This document shows positions 50,537-60,969 of a stretch of 64,000 nucleotides of DNA, one piece after another (the stretch's first letter is position 1; the number at the start of each line of letters is the position of its first letter). Source of the DNA: Vibrio sp. 10N.261.45.E2 (GTDB taxonomy: Bacteria; Pseudomonadota; Gammaproteobacteria; Enterobacterales; Vibrionaceae); assembly GCF_002875705.1 (NCBI RefSeq), contig NZ_MCZZ01000111.1:1-64000 (forward strand), given 5' to 3'. The notes under the pieces are model-generated. The model did not search any database. It was not told the origin of the DNA and saw only the letters and a program-made list of their open reading frames with translations. Made by a program: the position numbers and the translations under genes.

Positions 50537-52327
50537 ATGAGCATGTCTAAACCACTAGCTATCACAGATGTGGTACTTCGTGACGCGCACCAGTCACTAT
50601 TTGCTACTCGTATGCGTATCGAAGATATGCTGCCAATTGCGGCAGAACTGGATAAAGTCGGTTACTGGTCACTTGAGACTTGGGGTGGCGCGACGTTTGA
50701 TTCGTGTATCCGTTTTCTTGGCGAGGATCCTTGGGAGCGTTTGCGTGAGCTTAAGAAAGCTATGCCAAACACACCGATGCAGATGCTACTGCGTGGTCAA
50801 AACCTATTGGGCTACCGCCACTACGCGGATGATGTAGTAGAAAAATTTGTTGAACGTGCCCATAAAAACGGCATGGACGTATTCCGTATTTTTGATGCGA
50901 TGAATGACGTACGTAACTTTGAAAAAGCAGTGAAAGCGACAATTGATGTTGGTGGTCACGCTCAAGGTACGTTGTCTTACACAACCAGTCCGGTTCACAA
51001 CTCAGATACTTGGGTTGATTTAGCTAAGCGTCTTGAAGACCTAGGTTGTCACTCACTATGTATCAAAGATATGTCAGGTTTATTAAAGCCGTATGAAGCG
51101 GAAGAGCTGATTACACGTATCAAAGCATCGTGTGACGTCCCTCTAGCGCTGCATAGCCACGCAACAACCGGTCTATCGACTGCAACAGCGGTTAAAGCCG
51201 TTGAAGCGGGTATTGATATTCTAGACACCGCTATTTCTTCAATGAGCTGTACTTACGGCCACACGCCAACCGAAACGGTTGTTGCGATGTTAGAGGGTAC
51301 AGAGCGCGACACGAACCTTAAGCTTGACCAGATTGAGCCAATTGCTTCTTACTTCCGTGATGTACGTAAAAAGTATGCGAAATGGGAAGGTCAGCTAAAA
51401 GGTGTCGATTCTCGCATCTTGATTGCTCAAGTTCCTGGCGGCATGTTAACCAACATGGAGGGCCAGCTTAAAGAACAAGGCGCGGCCGATCGCATGGATG
51501 AAGTGTTAGAAGAGATCCCACGCGTACGCAAAGAGCTTGGTTATATTCCTTTAGTAACACCAACTTCTCAAATTGTCGGCACTCAAGCGGTTATTAACGT
51601 TTTAACAGGTGAGCGTTACAAGAGCATCACTAAAGAGACGGCTGGTTTATTGAAAGGTGAATACGGTCAAGCTCCTGCTGAAGTGGATGCTGATCTGCAA
51701 GCGAAAGTTCTGGATGGTGCAGAGCCGATCACTTGTCGTCCTGCTGACCTGCTAAAATCTGAAATGGATACGTTAACGACGGATCTGTTAGAGAAAGCGA
51801 AAGCGGAAGGTATCTCTCTAGCTGAAGATACGGTTGATGATGTATTAACTTACGCACTCTTCCCACAAGTTGGCCTTAAGTTCCTTAAGAACCGCCGTAA
51901 TCCTGAAGCATTTGAGCCTGCACCAACGCTAGAAGCTGCGGCTCCAGTTGCAGCAGCTCCTGTACAAGCTTCTGGTGGTATTGAAAGCTACAGTGTGAAG
52001 GTTGATGGTCAAGTTTACGATGTCGAGGTTGGCCCACAAGGTGAACTAACATCTGTTGCGCCATCAGCAAAACCTGCTCAAGCGGCTCAGGCTGCACCTG
52101 TAGCAGCTTCTGACGCGGAAGCGGTTCCGGCTCCATTGGCGGGTAACATCTTCAAAGTGAACGTTCAGGCGGGTGCTGAAGTTGCTGAAGGCGATGTTCT
52201 GCTAATCCTAGAAGCGATGAAGATGGAAACGGAAGTTCGTGCTGCTCGTGGTGGTATCGTTCAAGAATTGAATGTGAAAGAAGGCGATGCAGTTACTGTA
52301 GGCGCTCCACTACTAAGTTTAGCGTAA
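50537..52327 (+). CDS. oadA: Oxaloacetate decarboxylase alpha subunit
   Basis: OadA transfers the carboxyl group of oxaloacetate to its biotin, giving pyruvate. The 596-aa protein has an N-terminal carboxyltransferase TIM barrel ([16 protein letters not shown] near residue 12; [14 protein letters not shown]), a conserved middle domain, an Ala/Pro-rich linker (about residues 462-535) and a biotinyl domain with the biotinylated lysine in EAMKMET (Lys562, 34 residues from the C-terminus, the family norm). ATGs at 50537 and 50543 both follow AAGGAG. Confidence 0.97.
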   Translation: MSMSKPLAITDVVLRDAHQSLFATRMRIEDMLPIAAELDKVGYWSLETWGGATFDSCIRFLGEDPWERLRELKKAMPNTPMQMLLRGQNLLGYRHYADDVVEKFVERAHKNGMDVFRIFDAMNDVRNFEKAVKATIDVGGHAQGTLSYTTSPVHNSDTWVDLAKRLEDLGCHSLCIKDMSGLLKPYEAEELITRIKASCDVPLALHSHATTGLSTATAVKAVEAGIDILDTAISSMSCTYGHTPTETVVAMLEGTERDTNLKLDQIEPIASYFRDVRKKYAKWEGQLKGVDSRILIAQVPGGMLTNMEGQLKEQGAADRMDEVLEEIPRVRKELGYIPLVTPTSQIVGTQAVINVLTGERYKSITKETAGLLKGEYGQAPAEVDADLQAKVLDGAEPITCRPADLLKSEMDTLTTDLLEKAKAEGISLAEDTVDDVLTYALFPQVGLKFLKNRRNPEAFEPAPTLEAAAPVAAAPVQASGGIESYSVKVDGQVYDVEVGPQGELTSVAPSAKPAQAAQAAPVAASDAEAVPAPLAGNIFKVNVQAGAEVAEGDVLLILEAMKMETEVRAARGGIVQELNVKEGDAVTVGAPLLSLA

Positions 52328-52336
52328 GGGAGTACC

Positions 52337-53467
52337 ATGGAAGGATTGATGACCTTATGGTCTGAAACAGGGATTGCGAACTTTGAGTTCGGCCAGATCT
52401 GTATGATGCTGGTTGGTTGCTTACTGTTGTTTTTGGCAATTCGTAAAGGATTTGAACCGTTACTTCTATTACCGATTGGTTTTGGTGCGGTATTAGCAAA
52501 CATTCCAAATGCTGGGTTTACTGATCCTGGTGGTTTGCTTTACTACGTTTACTACATTGGTATTGAAACGGGTATTTTCCCACTGCTGATCTTTATGGGT
52601 GTTGGTGCGATGACGGACTTCGGTGCGTTGATTGCAAACCCTAAAACGTTGTGGCTAGGGGCTGCGGCTCAGTTTGGTATCTTCGCGACTCTATTTGGCG
52701 CGATCTTGCTGAACTATGTTCCAGGAATGGAATTCTCGATGGCCGACGCTTCTTCCATTGCGATCATTGGTGGTGCTGATGGCCCAACCGCGATCTTCTT
52801 GGCGAGTAAGCTATCTCCGGATCTTTTAGGCGCGATTGCTGTAGCGGCATATAGCTACATGGCTTTGGTTCCTATCATTCAGCCACCAATTATGAAAGCG
52901 TTAACCTCTCCTGAAGAGCGCAAAATTAAGATGGCTCAACTTCGCCACGTTAGCAAAGCCGAGAAGATTCTTTTCCCGCTTGCGGTACTACTGATGACGA
53001 TTTTGTTCCTACCTTCAGCAACACCTCTAGTAGGTATGTTCTGCTTGGGCAACTTGATGCGTGAAGCGGGTGTGGTTGATCGCTTATCGAAAACAGCGCA
53101 AAACGAACTGATTAACGTTGTAACTATCTTCCTTGGCCTCGGTGTCGGCTCTAAGCTTCAAGCAGATACTTTCTTGAACTTAGAGACATTGGGTATTCTT
53201 GGCTTAGGTGCAGTTGCGTTCAGTATTGGTACTGCGGGTGGTGTATTGATGGCGAAAGTTCTAAACCGCTTCTCGAAAGAGGATATCAACCCATTGATTG
53301 GTGCAGCTGGCGTATCAGCGGTTCCAATGGCAGCTCGTGTTGTGAACAAGGTTGGTCTTGAGGCTAACCCTCAGAACTTCTTGTTGATGCATGCGATGGG
53401 CCCGAACGTAGCCGGTGTACTTGGTAGTGCGGTTGCGGCGGGTATTCTATTAGCACTAGTCGGTTAA
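52337..53467 (+). CDS. oadB: Oxaloacetate decarboxylase beta subunit (Na+ pump)
   Basis: OadB decarboxylates carboxybiotin and uses the energy to export Na+ across the inner membrane. The 376-aa protein is very hydrophobic, with about nine membrane segments, and carries the Na+-site motif region [15 protein letters not shown] near residue 138 and the conserved [11 protein letters not shown] segment near residue 265. It starts 10 bases after oadA behind AAGGGAG. The operon contributes to the sodium gradient typical of Vibrio and may support fermentation of citrate or tartrate-type substrates elsewhere in the genome; neither pathway is in this window. Confidence 0.97.
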   Translation: MEGLMTLWSETGIANFEFGQICMMLVGCLLLFLAIRKGFEPLLLLPIGFGAVLANIPNAGFTDPGGLLYYVYYIGIETGIFPLLIFMGVGAMTDFGALIANPKTLWLGAAAQFGIFATLFGAILLNYVPGMEFSMADASSIAIIGGADGPTAIFLASKLSPDLLGAIAVAAYSYMALVPIIQPPIMKALTSPEERKIKMAQLRHVSKAEKILFPLAVLLMTILFLPSATPLVGMFCLGNLMREAGVVDRLSKTAQNELINVVTIFLGLGVGSKLQADTFLNLETLGILGLGAVAFSIGTAGGVLMAKVLNRFSKEDINPLIGAAGVSAVPMAARVVNKVGLEANPQNFLLMHAMGPNVAGVLGSAVAAGILLALVG

Positions 53468-53555
53468 TGGGTTACTTAGGTCATGTATCGTTACGTTAAT
53501 TGGTCGTCAATTTACGAATGAGCGGTTAACTTAGCCTTATTAAATGGTTTATAGT

Positions 53556-53588
53556 CAAAGGGATGCTTTCGCATCCCTTTCTTTTTAT
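53556..53588 (+). terminator. oad operon terminator
   Basis: A perfect AAAGGGATGC/GCATCCCTTT stem with a TTTC loop is followed by CTTTTT, about 90 bases after oadB. Confidence 0.9.
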
Positions 53589-53639
53589 TAATTAGGGTGC
53601 TTGCTCACTAGGGCTTTTATCAATCAAGGAAATGTGGAA

Positions 53640-54593
53640 ATGGAAAATAAACAGATTGCGATTACTCAATTCGGCGGCGTCGAAAACCTTAGTATTCAAA
53701 CCAGTGTGATTCCTGAGCCTAAGGCTGGAGAAGTGGTGGTTAAAGTTTCCTTTTCGGGCATTAATCCGATTGATGTCAAAACCCGTGCAGGCCTTGGTTG
53801 GGCAGCAGCACAGAACAAAGATAACCTTCCTTGGGTGCCGGGATACGATATTTCGGGTCAAATTGTCACGCTAGGCGATCAGGCTGAACGTTTTACTGTT
53901 GGTGATAACGTGGCAGGATTTATTGGTTTTCCACTGCAAGGTGGCGGTTACAGCCAATATGTTTGTGTTCCAGAAGCAGCGCTCAGCATGGTTCCTGATT
54001 CTGTCACCCTAGAAGCGGCAGCCGCATTACCCCTTGCTAGCCAAACAGCAGCCCAAGCACTCAATAAAGCCGAAGTGAAAGAGGGCGATCGCGTGCTTAT
54101 TTTAGCGGGCGCGGGCGGCGTTGGTCACCTTGCGGTTCAAATTGCCGTGGCTGCAAAAGCTGAGGTTTATACAACCTGCAGTGAAGCGAACCTTGATTAC
54201 CTTGCAACGCTAGGCGCTCATGCGATTAACTATCAGTTTGCCCCAGCTTCAGAACGGGTTTCTGATGTTGATGTGCTGATTGATTTGGTCGGTGGTGATA
54301 CTGCTCTTGATGCGTTGAAGTGTCTGAAAGATGGCGCGCGAGTCGTGACAGTACCAACGCTATCTGCAGAACTTATTTGCGAAAAAGCAACGCTATTAGG
54401 CTTTACTGCATCTGGCATGTTGGTTGAACCAAACCCAGAGCAAATGGACACCATGCTTTACATGGTAAGTGTCGGATTGCTGAAAACAGAAATTCAAGGT
54501 ATCTATCCGTTAGTCGAGGCACAGTCGGCACACCTACAGGTTGAGACTGGGCACACCAGAGGCAAGGTACTACTTAAAATGCAAGAAAGTTGA
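53640..54593 (+). CDS. Zinc-independent quinone oxidoreductase-like MDR protein
   Basis: The 317-aa protein belongs to the medium-chain dehydrogenase/reductase superfamily, quinone oxidoreductase branch: an N-terminal GroES-like domain with the SFSGINPIDVKTR motif near residue 33 and a Rossmann domain with LAGAGGVGHLAVQIA near residue 156. The catalytic zinc ligands of alcohol dehydrogenases are absent. NADPH-dependent reduction of quinones or enones is likely but the substrate is unknown. ATG 53640 is preferred over a start 13 codons upstream; yqaA starts 7 bases after the stop codon. Confidence 0.9.
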   Translation: MENKQIAITQFGGVENLSIQTSVIPEPKAGEVVVKVSFSGINPIDVKTRAGLGWAAAQNKDNLPWVPGYDISGQIVTLGDQAERFTVGDNVAGFIGFPLQGGGYSQYVCVPEAALSMVPDSVTLEAAAALPLASQTAAQALNKAEVKEGDRVLILAGAGGVGHLAVQIAVAAKAEVYTTCSEANLDYLATLGAHAINYQFAPASERVSDVDVLIDLVGGDTALDALKCLKDGARVVTVPTLSAELICEKATLLGFTASGMLVEPNPEQMDTMLYMVSVGLLKTEIQGIYPLVEAQSAHLQVETGHTRGKVLLKMQES

Positions 54594-54599
54594 TATGCA

Positions 54600-55061
54600 G
54601 TGCTAGAATTCTTTAACTCCCTTTTTGAAAATATAGCGCTGTGGTTCTCGGACTCGGCGCTGTGGGTGCTCTTCATCAGTGGCTTCTTGAGTGCCACGTT
54701 ACTACCCGGTGGTTCAGAAGCTAGCCTTGTTGCTGCTTTGAGCTTAGATCAGTTTTCAACATCATCGATTATTCTGTTGGCGACTCTTGGTAATACCTTA
54801 GGCGGTCTGACTAACTATTGGATTGGTTTGTGGTTGCCTAATCGAACTCAATCAGAAAAGCATGGTCATAAGGCTATGGCTTGGCTGAGCCGTTATGGCT
54901 ACTGGACACTGTTATTTAGTTGGTTACCTATTATTGGTGATCCTTTGTGTCTCGCGGCGGGCTGGCTAAGAATGAAATTTATCCCTAGCGTTATTTTGAT
55001 AGCGATTGGCAAAGCCGCTCGCTACAGCTTACTTGCTGCTATCTACTTCGGTTTTTTCTAA
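54600..55061 (+). CDS. yqaA: YqaA family inner-membrane protein
   Basis: The 153-aa protein matches E. coli YqaA in its order of motifs: SGFLSATLLPGGSEASLVAAL near residue 24, GNTLGGLTNYWIGLW near 61, and WLPIIGDPLCLAAGWLRM near 106, and has four to five membrane segments. It is a short relative of the DedA/SNARE-associated family, implicated in membrane or lipid homeostasis; the specific function is unknown. The GTG at 54600 is the only upstream start that retains the first hydrophobic helix. It ends 10 bases before the M16 protease gene. Confidence 0.88.
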   Translation: MLEFFNSLFENIALWFSDSALWVLFISGFLSATLLPGGSEASLVAALSLDQFSTSSIILLATLGNTLGGLTNYWIGLWLPNRTQSEKHGHKAMAWLSRYGYWTLLFSWLPIIGDPLCLAAGWLRMKFIPSVILIAIGKAARYSLLAAIYFGFF

Positions 55062-55070
55062 GGAGAACCT

Positions 55071-57929
55071 ATGAAAAAGGTTTTACTTGGTACATTTTCT
55101 CTTATCGCCATCGCAGGCTGTTCTTACAATGTACCTAGCTCTACATCCTTCTTTTCCTCATTGCCAGAAGGCGTCACTCTAGTTGAAGAAGTCAAGCCTT
55201 CTAAAGACAAAGTGGTGATTCCTTACACCAAGTATCAATTAGATAATGGTTTAACTGTTATTCTTTCTCCGGATGATTCTGATCCACTTGTGCATGTAGA
55301 TGTGACTTACCACGTAGGTTCAGCACGTGAGCAGATTGGTAAGTCGGGTTTTGCTCACTTCTTCGAACACATGATGTTCCAAGGCTCAGAGAACGTTGGC
55401 GATCAACAACACTTTAAGATCATTACCGAAGCAGGTGGTTCCTTAAACGGCACCACTAACCGTGATCGTACTAACTACTTTGAAACCGTTCCATCTAACC
55501 AACTTGAGAAAATGTTGTGGTTAGAGTCAGACCGAATGGGCTTCTTGTTGGATGCGGTTTCTCAGAAGAAATTCGAAGTTCAAAGAGGCACAGTTAAAAA
55601 CGAACGTGCTCAAAGTTATGAAAATCGCCCTTATGGCTTGATGTGGGAACGCATGGGTGAAGCTCTTTACCCTGAAGGCCACCCATATTCATGGCAACCA
55701 ATTGGTTACGTGGAAGATTTAGACCGTGTTGATGTAAACGACCTTAAGGCGTTCTTCCTGCGTTGGTACGGCCCAAACAATGCTGTGCTAACCATTGGTG
55801 GTGATATCGACGTGGATGACACGCTAGACTGGGTGAATAAGTACTTTGGCCCAATCCCTCAAGGCCCTGAAGTCAAGGCAGCAGAGAAGCAACCTGCTGT
55901 GCTAACAGAAGATAAGTACATCACCTTAGAAGACAATATTCGTCAGCCTATGGTGCTGGTGGGTTGGCCAACAACCTATCGCGGTGAAGAGACACAAGCT
56001 TCGCTGAATGCACTCTCTAATGTATTGGGTTCAGGTACCAACAGCTACCTGTATCAAAACCTCGTAAAAACGCAGAAGGCAGTCAGCGCAGGGTCTTTCC
56101 ACGATTGTGCTGAGCTTGCTTGTACCATGTACGTGTATGCGATGGGTAACTCAGGTGAAAAAGGCGATCTGACGGTTCTTAATAAAGAGCTGATGGATAC
56201 CTTAGAGCAATTCTCGAAAGAGGGCGTTGAGCAAGAACGTTTAGACCAGATCACCGGTATGGCTGAAGCGGATGCCGTTTTTGCTCTGCAAAGTGTGAAA
56301 GGCAAGGTGTCACAACTTGCGTCTAACCAAACCTTCTATGGTCAGCCTGACCGCATTGAATCACAGTTGGATCAAATCCGCGCGGTGACTCCCGAAAGCG
56401 TAAGTAAAGCCTACCAAGAATTCATCGAAGGTAAGCACAAGGTTACCTTGAGTGTAGTTCCTAAGAAGAAGCTCGATTTAGCGGTTCGTGAGGCGACTTT
56501 TGTTACGCCTCCACGTACTTTGCCTGAATACAGCAAGGTGACGGAAGACCAACTGGATTTCAGAAAAGCACCGAACACCTTTGATCGCAGCGTGATGCCA
56601 GAAGTTAACTTTGGTGTTGAAGCAACGATGCCTGATTTGTACCGCATGCACTTTGCAAATGGCACCGATTTGATTGGTACCGTGACCAGTGAAACGCCGA
56701 CAGTACAGCTACAGATTCAACTTCCAGCTGGTGAGCGTTATGTTCGCAAAGGGCAAGAAGGCCTAGCGAACCTAACCGCTTCGATGATGGAAGAGGGCTC
56801 GACAAAACGAACGGTTGAAGAGCTACAAGCTACGCTAGATAAGTTGGGTAGTAGTGTGAGTATCAGTGCGGGTAGCTACACCACTGACATTTCAATTTCT
56901 ACGCTAGAGAAAAATCTGCCTCAAACCTTAGCGATTGTACAAGAGGTTCTATTTGAGCCTAAGTTCGATGAGCAAGACTTTGAGCGCGTTAAGAAGCAGA
57001 TGCTAGAAGGTGTTGTGTATCAGCACCAACAGCCAAGCTGGATGGCCTCTCAAGCAACCCGTGAAGTGTTATTTGGCGACACTGTTTTTGCCCGAGCTAG
57101 CGACGGTACTAAGGAATCCCTATCGAAACTCACGCTAGACGATGTGAAAAAATTCTACGATCAACATTATACACCTGAAGGTGCCAATATTGTTGTTGTG
57201 GGAGACATCTCGAAGAAAGAGGTTGGAAAACAGCTACAATTCTTTGAAGAATGGCAAGGCGATGCTGCACCATTAACGCGCCCACAGATCGTCAAAGAGC
57301 TTCCTGGTCAGCACCTGTATTTAGTCGATAAACCGGGAGCGCCACAAAGCATTGTTCGCTTGGTGCGTAAAGGCCTACCGTTTGATGCGACGGGTGAGCT
57401 GTATTTGAGTCAGCTGGCTAACTTTAACTTAGCCGGTAACTTCAATAGCCGTATCAACCAGAACCTACGTGAAGACAAAGCCTACACTTATGGTGCAAGC
57501 GGTTACTTCGCCAGTACTCGAGAAACTGGCGCGGTGGTATTTAGCGCACAGGTGAGGGCTAATGCGACGGTTCCATCGATTCAAGAGTTTATAAATGAGC
57601 TGAATGAGTTTAGTCAGAGTGGATTAACTGACGAAGAGGTGAAATTTATGCGCCTTGCAGTCGGCCAACAAGATGCACTCAAATACGAAACGCCAAGTCA
57701 AAAGGCTGGGTTGTTGAGTAATATTGTTGCATTAAGCCTTGATGAAGATTACCTACAACAGCGTAATCAGATAGTTGAAACGGTTTCAAAAGAGACCTTA
57801 AACGAGCTATCGAAGAAATGGTTTGACCCGAATGATTATCAAATAATCGTTGTTGGTGACGCGACTTCGCTTCGCCCACAATTAGAAAAGTTAGATATTC
57901 CAATAGAAGAGCTTGAAATCATTCGTTAG
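55071..57929 (+). CDS. M16 family zinc metalloprotease lipoprotein
   Basis: The 952-aa protein is a two-repeat insulinase-type (M16) protease with a lipoprotein signal ending in IAIAGCS (Cys17). The N-terminal repeat has the inverted zinc motif His96-Phe-Phe-Glu99-His100 and the downstream glutamate in VKNERAQSYENRPYG; the C-terminal repeat (from about residue 530) lacks the motif, as normal for these clam-shell enzymes. It probably acts on peptides in the periplasm or at the outer membrane; no substrate can be named. AGGAGAACCT precedes the ATG. Confidence 0.92.
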   Translation: MKKVLLGTFSLIAIAGCSYNVPSSTSFFSSLPEGVTLVEEVKPSKDKVVIPYTKYQLDNGLTVILSPDDSDPLVHVDVTYHVGSAREQIGKSGFAHFFEHMMFQGSENVGDQQHFKIITEAGGSLNGTTNRDRTNYFETVPSNQLEKMLWLESDRMGFLLDAVSQKKFEVQRGTVKNERAQSYENRPYGLMWERMGEALYPEGHPYSWQPIGYVEDLDRVDVNDLKAFFLRWYGPNNAVLTIGGDIDVDDTLDWVNKYFGPIPQGPEVKAAEKQPAVLTEDKYITLEDNIRQPMVLVGWPTTYRGEETQASLNALSNVLGSGTNSYLYQNLVKTQKAVSAGSFHDCAELACTMYVYAMGNSGEKGDLTVLNKELMDTLEQFSKEGVEQERLDQITGMAEADAVFALQSVKGKVSQLASNQTFYGQPDRIESQLDQIRAVTPESVSKAYQEFIEGKHKVTLSVVPKKKLDLAVREATFVTPPRTLPEYSKVTEDQLDFRKAPNTFDRSVMPEVNFGVEATMPDLYRMHFANGTDLIGTVTSETPTVQLQIQLPAGERYVRKGQEGLANLTASMMEEGSTKRTVEELQATLDKLGSSVSISAGSYTTDISISTLEKNLPQTLAIVQEVLFEPKFDEQDFERVKKQMLEGVVYQHQQPSWMASQATREVLFGDTVFARASDGTKESLSKLTLDDVKKFYDQHYTPEGANIVVVGDISKKEVGKQLQFFEEWQGDAAPLTRPQIVKELPGQHLYLVDKPGAPQSIVRLVRKGLPFDATGELYLSQLANFNLAGNFNSRINQNLREDKAYTYGASGYFASTRETGAVVFSAQVRANATVPSIQEFINELNEFSQSGLTDEEVKFMRLAVGQQDALKYETPSQKAGLLSNIVALSLDEDYLQQRNQIVETVSKETLNELSKKWFDPNDYQIIVVGDATSLRPQLEKLDIPIEELEIIR

Positions 57930-58028
57930 AGTACACATTAAAGGGGGAGGGAAGAGACTCTACTTTTCTCCTCCAACCTAATTTATGATAGTTCTAATCA
58001 GAACAATATAAGATAAGTGAACTGAATT

Positions 58029-59597
58029 TTGACTGATTTTGCTGCGCGACTAAAGCAAGTTGCAACCAACCCTACGACCTTCTCTCAATTTGGTCGTGGT
58101 GTTGAAAGGGAAACATTACGCTACACGGAAGATGGGCACCTTGCTACTGGGCCGCACCCTAAAGCTTTAGGATCTGCGTTGATGAACGGATGGGTAACGA
58201 CCGATTTCTCAGAGTCGCTACTCGAATTTATTACGCCTGTTTCTAACGACGTTCCGACGCTTTTGAATCAGTTATCTGATATCCATCACTTCACGCAAAC
58301 CAAGCTAAATGGCGAAAAAATGTGGCCGCTTTCAATGCCTTGTTACGTTGGCAATGAAGATTACATTCAGTTAGCGCAATACGGCACCTCGAATAACGGT
58401 AAAATGAAGACGCTATATCGTGAAGGCCTAAAGCGCCGCTACGGTAGCCTGATGCAGATTATCTCTGGTGTTCACTTCAACTTCTCGTTCCCAGAAAGCT
58501 TTTGGGATAGCCTGTTTGGAGAGCAAACAGAAGAAGAACGTTGTGAAGCTAAGTCAGACGCTTATTTCGGTTTGATTCGTAACTACTACCGCTTTGGTTG
58601 GTTAATCCCATACTTCTTCGGTGCTTCACCGGCGTTGTGCTCTTCTTTCATTAAAGGAAGAGAAACAAACCTGCCTTTTGAAAAGGTTGGTGGGACACTG
58701 TATCTGCCAAAAGCAACGGCACTGCGCCTGAGCGATCTTGGCTACACCAACAGTGCGCAAAGCGTATTGAAGATTGGTTTCAACAGCCTAGACCAATACC
58801 TTGAAGGTTTGAATCAAGCTATTCGCACACCATCAGAAGAGTTCGCTGAGATTGGCACTAAGGTTGATGGTGAATACCGTCAATTGAATACCAACGTACT
58901 GCAAATTGAAAACGAGCTTTATGCTCCAATCCGTCCTAAGCGTGTAGCGAAGAGTGGTGAAAAGCCCTCTGAAGCATTAGCTCGCGGTGGTGTTGAGTAC
59001 ATTGAGGTTCGTTCTCTAGACGTAAATCCATTCAGCTCAATTGGTATCAATGAGCAGCAAGTTCGCTTCTTAGACTTATTCCTAACCTGGAGTGTGTTAA
59101 CAGACTCTGCTGAAATGGATAACTGCGAACTTGAATGCTGGCGTGATAACTGGAATAAGGTGATCTTAGAAGGTCGTCAGGTTGGTCTAGAGCTACAAAT
59201 TGGTTGTCATGGCGAACGATTGTCTCTGCAAGATTGGGCGAAGCGTGTTTTCAAAGATCTACGCTCTATTGCCGAGATGATGGATGCAGAGCAAGGTGGG
59301 CGTGCATACCAAGAAACATGCGATACGCTTGAAGCTTGGATTGATAACCCAGAACTGACTATTTCTGGCCAGTTGTTAGAAGAGACCAAAAAACTGGGTG
59401 GCTTAGGTAAAGTGGGTTGCGCGTTAGGTAAAACTTACGCAGAGCAACACAAAGCACACCAATATAAAGTTTACTCAGCTGAGTTGATGGAAGCGGAAGT
59501 TCAACGCTCTGTGATTGCTCAGCAACAAAGTGAAGAAGCAAGCACGCAAGATTTTGACAGTTTCTTAGCGGATTATTTTTCGTATTTAAAAGCATAG
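58029..59597 (+). CDS. gshA: Glutamate--cysteine ligase
   Basis: GshA makes gamma-glutamylcysteine, the first and rate-limiting step of glutathione synthesis. The 522-aa protein is of the gamma-proteobacterial type 1 family (518 aa in E. coli), with [11 protein letters not shown] near residue 21, [11 protein letters not shown] near residue 147 and [11 protein letters not shown] near residue 325. The start codon is TTG, with only a weak AAGTGA ribosome binding site, consistent with modest expression. In V. cholerae it also lies next to luxS. Confidence 0.97.
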   Translation: MTDFAARLKQVATNPTTFSQFGRGVERETLRYTEDGHLATGPHPKALGSALMNGWVTTDFSESLLEFITPVSNDVPTLLNQLSDIHHFTQTKLNGEKMWPLSMPCYVGNEDYIQLAQYGTSNNGKMKTLYREGLKRRYGSLMQIISGVHFNFSFPESFWDSLFGEQTEEERCEAKSDAYFGLIRNYYRFGWLIPYFFGASPALCSSFIKGRETNLPFEKVGGTLYLPKATALRLSDLGYTNSAQSVLKIGFNSLDQYLEGLNQAIRTPSEEFAEIGTKVDGEYRQLNTNVLQIENELYAPIRPKRVAKSGEKPSEALARGGVEYIEVRSLDVNPFSSIGINEQQVRFLDLFLTWSVLTDSAEMDNCELECWRDNWNKVILEGRQVGLELQIGCHGERLSLQDWAKRVFKDLRSIAEMMDAEQGGRAYQETCDTLEAWIDNPELTISGQLLEETKKLGGLGKVGCALGKTYAEQHKAHQYKVYSAELMEAEVQRSVIAQQQSEEASTQDFDSFLADYFSYLKA

Positions 59598-59604
59598 CGA
59601 GACT

Positions 59605-60258
59605 TTGGTGGAAAGGAAGCAAGCCTTATTAGGTCAGCCTACTCGTGTGAGTAGTAAATGGTTACCTGTAGTGACTGTTGGTGTTGTCTCTAGCCTCTTG
59701 GTTGGATGTGCAACGCCACCGCCAAAGCAGCAAGATAATTTATGTAGCATCTTCCGAGAGCACCCTTCATGGTATGAAGATGCCTTGGATATGCAAGAAG
59801 AGTGGGGCACACCGATCAACGTTGCTATGGCTTTTGTGAAGCAAGAGAGTAGTTATCGTCACGATGCGCGCCCACCTAAAGATTACATTCTTGGCTTTAT
59901 ACCGTGGGGACGCGTGAGCAGTGCCTACGGTTATGCACAAGCTCAAGACCCTGCTTGGGAAGACTTCCAAAAGGCGACCAATAACGGTGGCTCACGCACC
60001 AACTTTGATGATGCATTGATGTTCATCGGTTGGTATACCAGCGAGACTCGTCGTCAGCTAGGCATTTCACTGTGGGACCCATATAACCAATACCTGGCTT
60101 ATCATGAAGGCCGTGGTGGTTATAAACGCAAATCCTACAACAGCAAACCATCGTTGATTAAAGTGGCGCGTAAAGTCGAACAGCAAGCAAAAGATTATGG
60201 ATGGCAGCTGAAACAGTGCCGCAAAGAACTAGAAGACAATCGAAGCTGGTTTTTCTAA
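59605..60258 (+). CDS. Lytic transglycosylase-like (SLT) lipoprotein
   Basis: The 217-aa product has a lipoprotein-type signal (hydrophobic segment then LLVGC, cysteine about residue 35) and a compact SLT-like domain with the putative catalytic glutamate in FVKQESSYRHDA, followed by YGYAQAQDPAW and YLAYHEGRGGY motifs. It likely cleaves or binds peptidoglycan from the outer membrane. The 5' end is uncertain: TTG 59605 or GTG 59608 give a long positively charged leader. It lies between gshA and luxS with short gaps, suggesting one transcript. Confidence 0.85.
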   Translation: MVERKQALLGQPTRVSSKWLPVVTVGVVSSLLVGCATPPPKQQDNLCSIFREHPSWYEDALDMQEEWGTPINVAMAFVKQESSYRHDARPPKDYILGFIPWGRVSSAYGYAQAQDPAWEDFQKATNNGGSRTNFDDALMFIGWYTSETRRQLGISLWDPYNQYLAYHEGRGGYKRKSYNSKPSLIKVARKVEQQAKDYGWQLKQCRKELEDNRSWFF

Positions 60259-60282
60259 AGCCAGCCGTCATGGAGAAGAGCA

Positions 60283-60801
60283 ATGCCTTTATTAGATAGT
60301 TTCACTGTTGATCACACACGCATGAACGCACCTGCCGTTCGTGTTGCTAAAACAATGCAAACCCCAAAAGGGGATACCATCACTGTGTTTGACCTGCGTT
60401 TTACTGCGCCAAACAAAGATATCCTATCTGAGAAAGGTATCCATACTCTAGAGCATCTATACGCGGGTTTCATGCGTAATCAATTAAACGGTTCAGATGT
60501 AGAGATCATCGATATTTCACCGATGGGTTGTCGTACTGGTTTCTACATGAGCCTGATTGGCACGCCTTCAGAGCAACAAGTGGCAGACGGTTGGTTAGCA
60601 GCGATGCAAGACGTACTGAAAGTTGAGAGCCAGAATAAGATCCCAGAGCTGAACGAATACCAATGTGGTACCGCAGCAATGCACTCTTTAGATGAAGCGA
60701 AAGAGATCGCGAATGCGATCATCGCTGCAGGTATTTCTGTAAACAAGAATGATGAGCTGGCACTACCAGAGTCTATGCTACAAGAGCTTAAAATCGACTA
60801 A
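60283..60801 (+). CDS. luxS: S-ribosylhomocysteine lyase
   Basis: LuxS splits S-ribosylhomocysteine into homocysteine and DPD, the precursor of the AI-2 quorum-sensing signal, in the activated methyl cycle. The 172-aa protein has metal ligands His54 and His58 in [10 protein letters not shown], catalytic Glu57 and Cys83 (MGCRTGFY), and metal ligand Cys128 in [11 protein letters not shown]. The ATG follows GGAGAAGAGC. It ends at a strong terminator before the minus-strand corB-like gene. Confidence 0.98.
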   Translation: MPLLDSFTVDHTRMNAPAVRVAKTMQTPKGDTITVFDLRFTAPNKDILSEKGIHTLEHLYAGFMRNQLNGSDVEIIDISPMGCRTGFYMSLIGTPSEQQVADGWLAAMQDVLKVESQNKIPELNEYQCGTAAMHSLDEAKEIANAIIAAGISVNKNDELALPESMLQELKID

Positions 60802-60874
60802 TCATTTTTAGTTCACTTTGAATACGCTTCACTCTAGATACATTTTTCTCTAGAGACAGAGCGAGTTAGATACT

Positions 60875-60908
60875 GAAAGGCCCGATTCAATGAATCGGGC
60901 CTTTTTTG
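60875..60908 (+). terminator. luxS terminator
   Basis: A perfect AAAGGCCCGATTCA/TGAATCGGGCCTTT stem with only a two-base turn is followed by additional Ts, 75 bases after luxS. Confidence 0.92.
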
Positions 60909-60969
60909 GTGTGGGGTATTCGTGAAAACTCAGTTGGCTGTTCTTATGGAAATGAACAGTAGCGATCAA

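Noticed and set aside
59605..60801. Possible specialised system formed by the SLT lipoprotein and luxS
   Set aside because: The two genes are close but no functional link between peptidoglycan cleavage and AI-2 synthesis can be seen; adjacency is likely just conserved Vibrio order.
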